Assembly: GCA_002049455.2 (NCBI GenBank)
Contig: KV919039.1
Span: forward strand, 1-64,000
Length of the DNA stretch: 64,000 nt
Direction: 5' to 3'
DNA from: Porphyra umbilicalis
Taxonomy: Eukaryota; Rhodophyta; Bangiophyceae; Bangiales; Bangiaceae
The position numbers were made by a program, and so were the translations under genes. Of this stretch, positions 30,394 to 40,846 are shown one piece after another. Within the stretch, counting starts at the first letter, position 1. The number at the start of each line of letters is the position of its first letter. Below the pieces are notes generated by a model, which had not been told where the DNA came from, searched no databases, and saw nothing but the letters and a program-made list of their open reading frames with translations.

Positions 30394-31923
30394 ATGGGCC
30401 GCCGCCTTAGCGTCTTCCTCTACGTCCCCAACATCATTGGTAGGCTTGGACCTCACGAGGTGAGGTTTTCTTCTGTCGTCTGTAGCTCTGACGGGTCGGG
30501 CGTCTTGTGGTGAGTGTGAGAGCCGAAAGGAGCTGCAATGCTTGACCTACCAGTGCTTTTAATTTTTTTCTATTCGTGTTGACGGCGCTTCTTCTGGCTG
30601 CAGATGCTAACTGCTCCGGGGCCCTTGTTCTGTTGCTGTCGTTGGTTGGTGGTCTTGGCCTGCTCACAGGCTATGTTCGAGTCGTGCTCTCGGTACTGGC
30701 GTTTTCCAAGTACTGGGACTACACCCGCTTTACCGCCCTATACCTGGTGGGTTTCCTCCTGGACGCCGCGGATGGCTACGCCGCGCGCTTCCTGAACCAG
30801 CGTACGTTTGCAGCTTCCCCCATCCCGCTCTGTGCTTTGGGAAGCATTTCGTTCCCCCTGCTCTGTGTGCGCTGGACAGTGTGTTTTAGGCGGGCTATTT
30901 TCAAGCGCGGGCCTGCTGCTGCCGTATCCGCTGCTGCTGCTGCCTTGAGGGATTTGCCGCTGACATCATACCGTGGAGCCCTTTTGCTTCGTTCATGTGC
31001 TGCTTGTGTTTCTGTGCCGTTAATTGCTCATTTGGATTCGCGGAACTCGTCGGACGTATGGGATGTATGGGGACAACTTTCATCGGACGAGCATTGCCTT
31101 TGGACGATGGTTCTCCCCTGACCGCCCTGGTATTTTGTGGCGACGCTGGATGGTGGCGGCGGCGTAGAGAGTGACTTTGGGGCCGCCCTGGACATGCTCA
31201 CCGACCGGCTGAGCACCGGCGCTCTGCTGACGTTGCTTTCGCACTTTTACCCCGTCTACGCGTCGCTCTTCCTCGGCCTGATCGTCTTGGACGGGTACAG
31301 CCACTGGCTGCAAATGGCTGCGTATGTTGCTGACCGCCGGAATGCGCTTGAGTGTTTGCTGCACAGGATAGGGCGGCGCGTGGTGGTGGGCATCTGCAGT
31401 ATCGACGCCGCTGGCTGGCCAGTGGGTGAGGGCTTCAACTCTGACTTATCCTGTCATGCCTATTAGATTGCTCCGCCCTCCCCCTCTTTCGCCCCCCCCC
31501 GTCTGTTTGCCTCTCGTGCGCCTCGCTTCTCTCCCTGCCTTCTACTTCGGCGGTCCTGTTGTTCCATTCCGCCCGTCCATCTCTCATCTGTGCTCCTCGT
31601 GCTCTGGGCTTTTCTCCGCCACTGCAACGCCCTGCAGAAGCCTCTGCGCCGGCGCCGCCTCCCACAAGACCTCCTCCCCCAGCCGCATCCTTGCCTTTTA
31701 CTACTGGCGCCCGGTGCTCACCGTTGTGTGTTTGCTGAACGAGCTCTTCTTCCTCACCCTGTACTTGCTGCGCTTCCTATCCGTGACCGACGCTGCCCGC
31801 GGGCCGGTGGCGGCGCTCTCCCTGCTCTGCGCCCCCGTGGCGGTATTTAAGCAGGGCGTGTCGGCGTGGCAGGTGGTCGCTGCACACCGGCTGATGGGCG
31901 CCACGCGCGGTCGGTCGGCCTGA
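30394..31923 (+). CDS. PIS: CDP-diacylglycerol-inositol 3-phosphatidyltransferase, 4 exons, 205 aa
   Basis: This enzyme makes phosphatidylinositol from CDP-diacylglycerol and myo-inositol in the ER membrane. Exons: 30394-30439, 30670-30801, 31168-31321 and 31638-31923. Donors are GTAGGC, GTACGT and GTATGT; acceptors are CACAG, CGTAG and TGCAG. The joined protein starts MGRRLSVFLYVPNIIGYVRVVLSV, aligning with the FVPNLIGYARIV start of animal enzymes. It carries the CDP-alcohol phosphotransferase signature DG-x2-AR-x8-G-x3-D-x3-D as DAADGYAARFLNQ then SDFGAALDMLTDR. Next come LDGYSHWLQM and SHKTSSPSRILAFYYWRPVLT, also shared with human CDIPT. 205 aa compares with 213 in human. The third exon's acceptor has a weak pyrimidine tract, but it is the only one that keeps the motif in frame. 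Confidence 0.93.
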
Positions 31924-32753
31924 AGACCGCCGGCGGTCCGCGGGCCGGCCCGCGGCGCGCGCGGAGAGAGAGAAGACGGGCAGAGCGCGAGGCGCCCGGT
32001 GGCGCGCGCTGGTGTGACGTGGCGCCGCTGGGTCGGCAGATCCGACGACATAAACTCGGCTGCACTCCCCGTTTTGGTCGCGACGCGACTGCAATTCCTC
32101 TTGGGCGACGCAGGCCGGAGGACTGCCCCCTCGCGCTCGCTGCGCAGGGCTCCTGATACTACGACCCCGCAGAGGCCGACTTGGGAACTCTTTTGCAACA
32201 GTTGGAGTGCGGGATTTTTGGGAGTACGGCTGTAGCATGAACATGTGCAGCAGCAAGTTTTCGTTTTTTCATGGTTGGTGGGTAGAGCCTGGATACGTAA
32301 GCTATCCAGTGCTCCAGAGCCATGACCCAAAGAGCATAGCGCGCCCTGATTGCAAGAATCTCGCAGGAATCGATACGTGCGGTCGTTGACGCACTCTGAA
32401 GCGCAGTTCTGCAGCATGAGAACGTGCTCTCTTGCACTCACATTCTGCACCGCTGCGAGACGCTTCTTGTGATATGAGTTATACAAGTGCGATCCGAGCA
32501 AAACCCTGTTGTAAACTACTTGTACTGAAAATCGGACCACAGGGTACTGTGAGGGGGGAGCCAACAATTTCTTGCAGTCCAAAACATGCCGATTTGCTGC
32601 TTGCGTGTGCCCATGCTTTAAGCAGCTTTGCGGCGCAATGGGACGGCGCGTCGGCGGCGGCGGGGCTTGCAGGATCGCCGGTGACGGGGGATCCCCCTCG
32701 AGGCTTTTAATCCGCAGACCATTTCTTCTCGCGCGTTCTTGGTGCCGCCGTGG
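31924..32753. other. Gap without a recognised gene
   Basis: GC-rich at first, then mixed. A long minus-strand frame (31701-32801) overlaps the end of PIS and has no domain, so I treat it as a shadow. Confidence 0.4.
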
Positions 32754-32787
32754 CCGCCCGGTGGGCCACATGTGGCCCGCCGGGCGG
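32754..32787. repeat. 34-bp near-perfect palindrome
   Basis: Arms of 17 bp meet at the centre between 32770 and 32771 (CCACA|TGTGG), with a single mismatched pair. It lies about 570 bp upstream of the ZIP gene and could be a dimeric protein-binding site or a cruciform. Confidence 0.75.
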
Positions 32788-33353
32788 ACGCGTGTGCACA
32801 TCCGCCTGCATCAATCGTCTTGCGCAAGAGGGTGGAGCTTGGCCAAGCCAATCAGCGGCCGCCCTGCCCCGTCGACAGCCCACCGGCTCCCGCTGGCATA
32901 CCCTAACTGATGAGTCACCTTCCCCGGCCGGCGGGTCAGGAGCGCCGTCGCGGCGCGCCTGCCGATGAGTCATGGTCGTCGCGGCGACGGGGGCTACATC
33001 AGGTCATTGCCGATACCGCCAGGTGCTGACGCCATCCTGGTTCTCCATCCGCGAGTCGTACGCAGTGCCTCTGCAGGCAGCCCCGAAGCCCCCGCCCGAA
33101 CAATGCCGCGGCGGGTGCCACCGCGCCATCGCGCGGCGCCGGGCGGCGGGTCTCGCCTCCATAAGACGCGGGGGCCGACCACCGCCGCCGCGTCGTGGTT
33201 GTCCGTGTTCAACCGCTGTCGTCGCCGCCGTCCCCCACCGTCTGTTCCATTGGCCCGCGGCATCCACGGCCCGCGTCCCCCCGGTTCCGGCGGCCGACCA
33301 TCCACGCTCCCGCTCTGCAGCTCGGGGCGCAGTAGCAGCGGCTGCCTGGCGCC
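32788..33353. other. ZIP 5' flank
   Basis: GC-rich leader and promoter DNA. Long open frames here (for example 32965-33735) overlap the ZIP start in other frames and carry no domains. Confidence 0.4.
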
Positions 33354-35160
33354 ATGGAGCAGCTACAACGCCTGGCGGAGGGGGCGGCCGGCAGCGCCGA
33401 CCACCGCCGCCGGCTGCCCCGCGGCCGTGGCCCACTCTGCTGCCGCCGTGCCGCCGCCGCCTGCCTCGCCGTCGCAACCGTTTTTTCGTGCCTGTCGCTG
33501 TCGGCGTGGGGCTCCCCGCAGCCGTCTCGGCACGGCGTCACCGCCGCCGCTGGCGGCGGCGGCGGCGACGCTGCCGACGTCGCCGCGTCCTGGATATCCC
33601 GCGCGGCGACGTTTAAGGCGTCGGGCCCGTGCAGCACATCAGCTTGTCTCGGACGCTGGAAGGCGGGCTTCATTTCGGTCCTCTTTGTCGAGGGCCTTCT
33701 CGGCGGCTTCGCGCCGCAGGGGCTTCGCTATCTAAGCAACCCTGACCGGGCGCTGCATGTGGCCAACGCGTTTGGCGGGGGCATCTTCCTCGCCACGGGC
33801 ATGCTCCACGTCCTCCCCGAGGCTGTCGAACACCTGGCGGGCGAGGGCCACGGCCACGGAGCGGAACACGAGGGGGAGCACGAGGGGGAACACGAGGGGG
33901 AACACGCGGAAGGTGAGGGAGAGCACGAACACGAAGGGGAGGAGGAGGAGGAGGAGGGGGGCCACCCCTTCCCCACCGCCTACGCGCTCGCCGTCGGCGC
34001 GTTTTATGCCATCCTGATCATCGAGCACCTGCTGTTGGGCAAATTTGCCCACTCCCACAGCCACGCGTCAACGGTCGCGCACGAGAAGGCGGCGGCCAAG
34101 GGGGTGCCCGACGTGTCCCAGGCAGAGCGTGGAGAGGAGGTCGATTTTACTGCTGCCTCGCCAGCCGAAGCCGCGAACCACGACGACATGTTGGCGGTCG
34201 GCAAGGAGGGCGCGCTGAACGGCGGCCCGTCGCCCGTGCCTCAAGACGTGACGGTGCCCGTCTCTGCTGCCGTGGCCGGCGGCCTCGTGCAGCGCTCCGC
34301 GAGCTCCCGCTCGATGGCGTCCGATGGGGTCGCCTCGAACGCGTCCGACGGGTCGAACGCGTCATCCCACGAGCGCATGCTGGTGGCACAAAACGTTGGT
34401 TTCCTGTCGCCCAACTTTACGCGTGCGCTGCTGTTCACTTTCTCACTGGGCATCCACGTCGTCTTTGAGTCGCTCGCCCTCGGCCTGGCGACGTCCTGGA
34501 CGACCGCCTTCAACACGTTCATCGCCGTTGCTTCGCACAAGTGGGCTACCTCTGCTTCCCTCGGCGTCAAGTATGAGAAGGAGCGCCTGCGGCGACGGCA
34601 GCTGGCGCTGCTTGTCTTCCTCTGGGCGGCTGTGACGCCCGTCGCGGCAGGCATTGGGGCGGCCATCACGGGGGGAGTTGGCGACAAGGCAGTGGGCGCG
34701 CTCTATGCCCTCTCTGCGGGCATATTCATCTACATCGGCGCTTTTGAAGTGGTACGTTTGTCTGTGGGTTGCGGGATCCGTGTTTCACGCGAGTCAGTCT
34801 CCGTCGTGCGCTCGGTTGCCTGGCTCAACTGTTGGGCGTGCGCCTGGATGGGGCGATACGGGTGCATCCTGCGTTGACGTCTACCTTGGGAAGTTCGGGG
34901 ATCTGGTACTGGGTACTCTCGCAGGCGTGTGCCACGACTCGTAGCCCGGGACTAACGCAGTGTTCTTACGCTGTGGTGTGCTACGACTTGATGCGCCCTG
35001 TTGCACTGCGTTCTTATAATTACCTTGCACGAATCCGCAGCCTGCCGAGGAGTTCATCGAGCACACCCGCAACCGGTGGGCCAAGGCGATCGCGTCTGTG
35101 GCAGGCGCGGGGATCATCACCGGCATCACGGCGGTGCTCGGGCGTACGGGTGTGCACTGA
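33354..35160 (+). CDS. ZIP family metal transporter, 2 exons, 505 aa
   Basis: Exon 1 is 33354-34751 and exon 2 is 35041-35160, with an intron of 289 nt starting GTACGTTT. ZIP proteins bring Zn, Fe or Mn into the cytosol. After a basic N-terminus with a hydrophobic stretch (CLAVATVFSCLSLSAWG, possible signal) come TM segments near FISVLFVEGLLGGF and HVANAFGGGIFLATGMLHVLPEAVEH. A His/Glu-rich loop with repeated GEHE follows (residues ~165-205), then another long acidic/Ser-rich loop. TM4 carries SLGIHVVFESLALGLA, where His and Glu are metal ligands, and TM5 carries SHKWATSASLG. Exon 2 supplies the last TM (IASVAGAGIITGITAVLG). Many ZIPs have Glu after the TM5 His (HKxxE); here it is HKWAT, so metal choice may differ. 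Confidence 0.9.
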
Positions 35161-37055
35161 GTGGGCACCCCGCCCGACCCCTTTGTTGGGATGTACGGTC
35201 GCACCTTTTTATCGACTGACTCGCTTGCCCTTCCCTTGTGCACTGCGCGAAAATAGGATCCGTAATATCTGATTATCGGACGATTTCGTGCAAGACTCTC
35301 CGACATGGTTGAACGTACCTGATTTTTTTGTTCTTGGACAGATACATGTGCGACGTGGAGAGAACCATGAAGATGGCAGGGAGCACCATCAGGACGTCAA
35401 GAGCAGAAGGCGTTTGTCTCATCTTGCAAACTCGTCAAGCCTGAAAAGATTAGATTTCTAAAAAAAAGTGCCACATATGCCGCTATCTACTTCGCCCAAC
35501 GCCGACTGGAGGGTTCAGCATCACGCCCCTTTTTGGGGGTCATTCTTCTGTGAAATTGCTCTAGATGCAGAAAACCAAAAAAGTGGACGATCTAACAGAA
35601 AAACGAGCTGCCGAAGCTCTCTAATGTCGCAGCGCAAGCACCGCTTAGGAATCTGCCTGCTCGGCACGTCTGTGGCGGGCTGTGTCCCGCGCTGGTGATG
35701 CAAGCGGGCGACTTCGTCTGACTCTCTGTCCAGCAGCTGGCGCCGCCAGTCGAGCAATGCCCCACAGCGCAGCGAATCTTAAACCAGGTACCTTGTGGAA
35801 CTGCAAATGGTGTGCAGAAAACGCATGAGTCGTGCTGCAGTTAAGTAAGCAGCGCAGATAGTGAGAGGGGTTTTCGCGTGCACGGTGCTACACGATAGTG
35901 GTCGCCGGGACGCCACTCTCGCATGAAGATGCTGAACACCGGTTTTTCTCCATAGCTGACATGTTCACGTAGGCATTGTGTACCGGCTTGTGGCGCCGTC
36001 GTGTTCCTGGGCTTCATCTTGGCTTGGCCACGTTTTTACGAATGTGAGCCGGACGATATCTGTGCAGTTTCCTCAGATAACTTGCTTGAAATGACAGATA
36101 TGCCATGCTGGTCTGACACGAAGACTGTCGGGAACTGTTGTAATCGAGCGGAATACCAGCAGAGTTCCTGCACACATCGACATAGCCTGGGAAAATCCGC
36201 CTTATACAGGGGTCTACTTCTGCCGTCCCGTGAAAGATGCTTTGGGCGTGCAGAGAGCAATGTGAACACTGCACAGATCGTGAGCTATTGAACATGAAAG
36301 CCGTGAACAAAAACACACGATTCCTGAACAATGCAGGGCCCAATTGCCTGTTTGTGCTCTGTTTTGCACTAGTGCAAAAAACGTGCTTGCAGGCTGCCAG
36401 CACGCTTTTTCAGTTCCACAAGGTACGAGGTTAAAGACTCGCTGCGCAGGTGGGAGACGGACCCAGTGCGGTGGATGGCGTCCTGCGCGCGTCCAAAGCC
36501 ACCAGCGCCCGCATGCGTCGTGGCGGTGCGCCCGCGCGTCTCGCGCCCGGCACCCCGCGTGCTGTTTCCTCTGCGCGTATCGGCGTGTCCCACCCCATAG
36601 TTTCACGGCTTTGGCGCCAGGGATGGACCCCATCTCTGGTGGGCGACAACAAGCACCACGCGAGAACGCGACGCAGTGCTGCGCGTTCCAGACAACAGCC
36701 GCTCCCCGTTGGCACCGCCGTAGCGAGGAGTACCAATATCTGGATAGTCATGCACTCGACACCGACGGCGATACGCGAGCCAATGCACAGCAAGCTGCGG
36801 TGCACCCTGGTGTACCTAGCCGTCCTCAAATCCGACGAGCGAGCAAGAATTCATTGTAGTCAGCAAGCCGAAAAAGAAACAGCCCTGGCCAGGAAACACG
36901 CGCGCAGCCAACCAACCGTCGACCACGCGAGAGGAAAATAAGAAAACTGCACGACCCGAGTAACGCAGTGCTACCAACACGCGTCCGAGCACATGCACGC
37001 CGCGTACATACGACGCAGTCCTTGGCACGCCGCCGCGCCACCCCCCGCGCCGGTC
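35161..37055. other. Long gap without a recognised gene
   Basis: 35.2-36.4 kb is among the least GC-rich DNA in the window. Short frames at 36.3-36.9 kb on both strands overlap and have no domains. A degraded element is possible but no inverted ends were found. Confidence 0.45.
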
Positions 37056-38648
37056 CTAGGCGGTAAACCACGGCGCCCTCGAGCCGTCTGTCGGTAGCCG
37101 TGAAATGCCATCACCGACTGCCTCGGCCGAGTAGGTTGGTGACGACAGGGAAGACTCGGTGCCGAGGCCGCCGAGGCTCGCCTGGAACTGCTCATAGCCG
37201 ACTATCTTGTCGCCGGCAACGGCGGCCACCTTGGCAGCAACCACGTCGCTCAAGCTCTCATCATCCACCACGTCCGCGACGGGCAGCACCGCGGTGGCAG
37301 CGCCGACCGGCGGTGCGGCAGCAGTTGCCCCCCGAGCCTCCGAGTCGGCGCCCGACGAGTCGGTGGCCACCACCCCGCCGACGCCCGCTGCAGCCACCCG
37401 CCGCTGCTCCTCCTCATTCAACGCGGCGGCGCCGTCTTGGCCGGGCGGGAACAGGTGCCACTGGTCGACGCGGTACACGCCTGCCCCCCACGGCCAGCAC
37501 CACAAGTAGCTGGCGCCAATGATCACAAGGCCGACAATGGCCACGACGGCGAGCGCGGCAAGCACAATCCCCCACACGGGCAAGCCGCCATCGCCATTGT
37601 CGGCGCCCGGCGTGGCCGTGTTCCTGCCGCCGGGCCGCGACGGCGGCGGCGGGTCCCCTGGGGGCCCACAAAAGTCGTCTGGCAGCGGCGGGGAGCGGAG
37701 GTACACGCGCTGGGAGGCCGTCTTGGTGGCCGCCCAAATGCCCATGGCGCCCGCCGGGCCGAGGAGCGGGGCGACCTTGCCCATCAGCACGGGCAGCGTC
37801 GCTGGCGTCCAGCCGCTGTCGTCAAAGTCGGGCGCCGTCCACACCGACGCGTCCGCGCCCGGCGGACGCTCGTCGGTCGCCTTCCACGCCCCGTCCGAAA
37901 TTTGGCGTTGGCCCTGGAAGGAAACAACGATCTTGGCATAGGCCTGGTCGTCAACGGGGCTCCCGCCCACATTGCACGCCGTGACGCTCACGACCGAGCC
38001 GGGCCCCGCGAGGAAGTTTTCCGACCTTGTCTTCTGCCAATCGTCGCTGGCCATCAACCGCACGCCGTCAACGTACAGGATAAAGCCGTCGTCGGCTTGC
38101 GCCGAAACCAACACGTTGCACAGCGTGCGGTTGGGTTGGGCCGACCACACCGCCTCAGCCGACGCGACCGCCTGGGCGGCGGTCGGGTCCACGGGGGCGG
38201 CGCTGCAAAAGTTGGACGGCACCGCCCCGTTGGTCTCCTGCCGCACCAGGCCGGTGCCGGTGGGGCGAGGGGCGCCGGGTCCAGCACCGGCGCCGGCCGC
38301 CCCAGTGACCGCGCCCGCCACGCCCGTCGTAGACGACGACACGGCGGCCACGCCGACGGCGGCGAGGACCGCGGCCCACCCGGCGGGGCCACCCACCCGC
38401 TGCCGTCGCCGTCGACCCGTCGGGCGGGCGGCGGATCGTGGCTGCGGCGCGGTCGCCCTCACCGCCACCAAACCCCGTCGTCTCCTGCTCTCCCCACTGC
38501 CGGCGCACGCGGTGGCAATGGCGGTAGTGACCGCATGGCCATGATCGTCCATGGCAGCGGCCACGCAGCGGTGGCCACCATGGGCGGCGGCCATACGGCC
38601 GCGGTCGTCATTGGGGGCGGCGGGGTGGTCGCCGGGCGCGCCACCCAT
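37056..38648 (-). CDS. Single-pass membrane protein with Gal-binding-like ectodomain, ~530 aa
   Basis: The frame is open upstream of 38648. I chose the ATG at 38648 because the sequence before it is Pro/His/Arg-rich leader-like translation; ATG 38552 is an alternative. After a basic stretch comes a hydrophobic segment (GWAAVLAAVGVAAVSSST, about residues 90-108) that could be a signal anchor. Residues ~170-320 look like a beta-sandwich carbohydrate-binding module: NVLVSAQADDGFILYVDGVRL, DDWQKT, VVSVTACNVGG, and PDFDDSGWTPATLP, the last a typical galactose-binding-like 'DDSxW' motif. A Pro/Gly linker precedes one clear TM helix (VWGIVLAALAVVAIVGLVIIGASYLW, about 358-383) and a ~145-residue cytosolic tail with acidic and Ser-rich parts. 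Cell-surface sugar binding is inferred. I do not recognise a named family. Confidence 0.7.
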   Translation of the reverse strand: MGGAPGDHPAAPNDDRGRMAAAHGGHRCVAAAMDDHGHAVTTAIATACAGSGESRRRRGLVAVRATAPQPRSAARPTGRRRRQRVGGPAGWAAVLAAVGVAAVSSSTTGVAGAVTGAAGAGAGPGAPRPTGTGLVRQETNGAVPSNFCSAAPVDPTAAQAVASAEAVWSAQPNRTLCNVLVSAQADDGFILYVDGVRLMASDDWQKTRSENFLAGPGSVVSVTACNVGGSPVDDQAYAKIVVSFQGQRQISDGAWKATDERPPGADASVWTAPDFDDSGWTPATLPVLMGKVAPLLGPAGAMGIWAATKTASQRVYLRSPPLPDDFCGPPGDPPPPSRPGGRNTATPGADNGDGGLPVWGIVLAALAVVAIVGLVIIGASYLWCWPWGAGVYRVDQWHLFPPGQDGAAALNEEEQRRVAAAGVGGVVATDSSGADSEARGATAAAPPVGAATAVLPVADVVDDESLSDVVAAKVAAVAGDKIVGYEQFQASLGGLGTESSLSSPTYSAEAVGDGISRLPTDGSRAPWFTA

Positions 38649-39930
38649 GAGTGCCCACGCTGCGGACACAATGCGGGCCACAGGGTGAGGAGTGGGATAG
38701 AGGGGGGGGGCGGTGGGGATACCGGGGTGGTGGGGGGGCAGCACAGCCAGATAGAGGTGGGCAGGAGGAGGGGGAACAGGAGTGCACGAAACGAGCGTGA
38801 TGGAAGGGCAAGGATGCCGGCTCGTGTAATGTTGATACACTGCACGTGGCAGGAACGCCACGCACGAGAGTGTGGTGCGCCGTGGAGGGGAGTGGGTATG
38901 ACGGTGGGGGAAACGCCGGGGGACGAGCGCGGCCAGCAGGGAGCACCGATGGAGGTGGGCGAGGGAAGGGGGGGGGAAGCGGACTCCAGACCCGCGCGCA
39001 TCGGCTGGGGACGTGAGCGGGTGCGACGGTGGGGCGGATGGTGCCACGGCCGTCGCGCCAAACGCAGGGGGGGGGGGCTCTCACGTGCCCACGCTGCCAC
39101 GTCCGACCTGCACCCGCCGCGTGCAAGGCCAACGCTACACGTGGGTGCCGCGTCTGTGCCACGGACAAGCGCGGCGCGGCCGCGAGAACAACCGTGTCCG
39201 CCGCGCCCCCCGCCGAACGGGCGTTGCCACACCCTCCCGCCCCCCGTGGTCGGGCGCGTCTGGTGGGCGCCGCCGTCGACAAGAGCGCCGCCACGCCCTC
39301 TCCACGGGCAGGTGTCTGGCACGCTGGGCGGCCGCGCGTTTGAGGGGCATCCGAGCATCCGCGGCGGCGTCTTCCCACCACCTCTGCCGCCTGCACGAAC
39401 GCAGCAAAGGGGTGGCTGCCGACCACTTGGAAGGGGGGTCGGGGGGGCGGGGGGGCGGCTGATCGCCACAGGTGGGTCCAGTGGGATGCACAGGTCCGCC
39501 CGTTCAAGCCCGGTGGTGCCCCTGTAGTAAATCCTTGCTGTCGTCTCGGCGTTCCCGGCTCGCACGAGGAGCCACCCGAGCCGGACCAAGCGGCCTCGTT
39601 GGGCGAGGAGCAGCGCACGGACAGGTCTGTTGACCCAATCGCATCGCTGCGGCCTAGTCGGCGGCCGCTGCTGCACAAGGTGCGCGTCCCGCGGGCGTTG
39701 TCGAACCCCTGCTCACAGTCCAGCTGGAAGGCATTTCCCAGCAGGTGCGCTCGCTGCGATCGATGTAAGGTGTATGCAAGATGCCTCTGAAGACTCGGGC
39801 ACGTGGCTGACGAGTTCTGTCGGCTCTCGCCAGATACCCGATTCAATGCCGTGGCAACTCTGTGTGCAAGTGCGCAAAGTTCTGCAACAGGATTGACACA
39901 AACATTCACTATTTTCACTAATGGTTCCCA
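38649..39930. other. Gap upstream of the membrane-protein gene
   Basis: Homopolymer-rich leader DNA (G and C runs near 38702, 39069 and 39440). Very long open frames on both strands (up to 696 codons) are caused by lack of AT and have no domains. Confidence 0.45.
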
Positions 39931-40110
39931 AAGTGGATGCTGCTGCTCTCATCCCAATTTTGTTTTCTCTGCCCGTGTACAATATTGGAGTCTCCGCCAA
40001 TGACATGCTCAGGGTGGAGAGAAGTAGCCAATGATCAGGTGTCAAGCTGTTCTGTTGTCATTTTGGCGAGGAACGAAATTGGGATATGAGCAAGAGCTGC
40101 TCTCATCGCA
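39931..40110. repeat. Imperfect inverted repeat, ~180 bp, MITE-like
   Basis: The segment around GCTCTCATCCCAATTTTG (about 39940-39975) is imperfectly inverted at about 40060-40105 (GAAATTGGGATATGAGC). This gives a hairpin of about 180 bp. No target duplication could be fixed. Confidence 0.45.
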
Positions 40111-40624
40111 CCGCGAAAAGAGGTTCTTGATCCCATCACGTAAATGACAATGCTGAAATGGAACGTTTGGGTACTGCTCCGCAAGGAGCGATGATCTGGT
40201 GCGTGGAGACTGGCGCGACAGAGCTGCTGACAGAGTCCGAGCGAGACTCAATAGGAACACAGCAATGACTTCAGTCCCTCCCAAGCTGCAGCCGTCCGGC
40301 TTCGTCCCGTGCGAGAACAGCAGCCAGTCCGACCTGTAGGTGGCCCACCAAGCCTTCTGAAGGGAACCACAAAGCCTCGCAGCGATGACGAGGCACAGGA
40401 CACCGCTGAGACCAGCTCGTAGGGGCTCGCTCGTAGGGAGTTTTCTACAAGTGTCGGTTGCGCCACCGTTGAGGACCGACATTCGGCTTCGCTCCATCGA
40501 GGCATGACCGCTACACTCTGTGTTGCCGCGTCGCACAGCTCACATGGCAACAGCAGCATGTGCATCAGTACATGCGCGTGGGTGGCTGTGGAAAGGATTG
40601 TTGGGCAACCGATGTAGGTCGTTT
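40111..40624. other. Gap without a recognised gene
   Basis: A minus-strand frame (40042-40536, 164 codons) crosses this region, but it has no domain and reads like degraded repeat DNA. Confidence 0.35.
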
Positions 40625-40626
40625 AT

Positions 40627-40755
40627 TGTGCTTCTCACAAAAACTGGATCCGCAACACCCGCTTCAGCATCATGAACCGCCCCCTGAGCCAATGAAACAG
40701 TGATTTTGCAACGGAAGCTGGTGCACCGAGGTCCAGTTTTTGTGAGAAGCACAAT
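40627..40755. mobile_element. 129-bp Tc1/mariner-type MITE
   Basis: Perfect inverted ends begin TTGTGCTTCTCACAAAAACT. With the flanking TA dinucleotides (40625-40626 and 40756-40757) included, the inverted repeat is at least 26 bp (40623-40648 against 40732-40757). TA flanks are the Tc1/mariner signature. The intact arms suggest a recent insertion. It lies 91 bp from the 3' end of the choice-of-anchor-A gene. Confidence 0.8.
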
Positions 40756-40846
40756 AACAAGGGACAACTTGAGGCGACTGGACAACTGCAGAGCCCACTG
40801 TACCCTGGATGTTGGCCACTCAAGCTCGCGCCACCCGCCAGCGCAC

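Noticed and set aside
37437-39527. Plus-strand frame of 696 codons
   Set aside because: It is the shadow of the minus-strand membrane-protein gene and its leader in AT-poor DNA. Composition is Arg/Gly/Pro noise with no domain.
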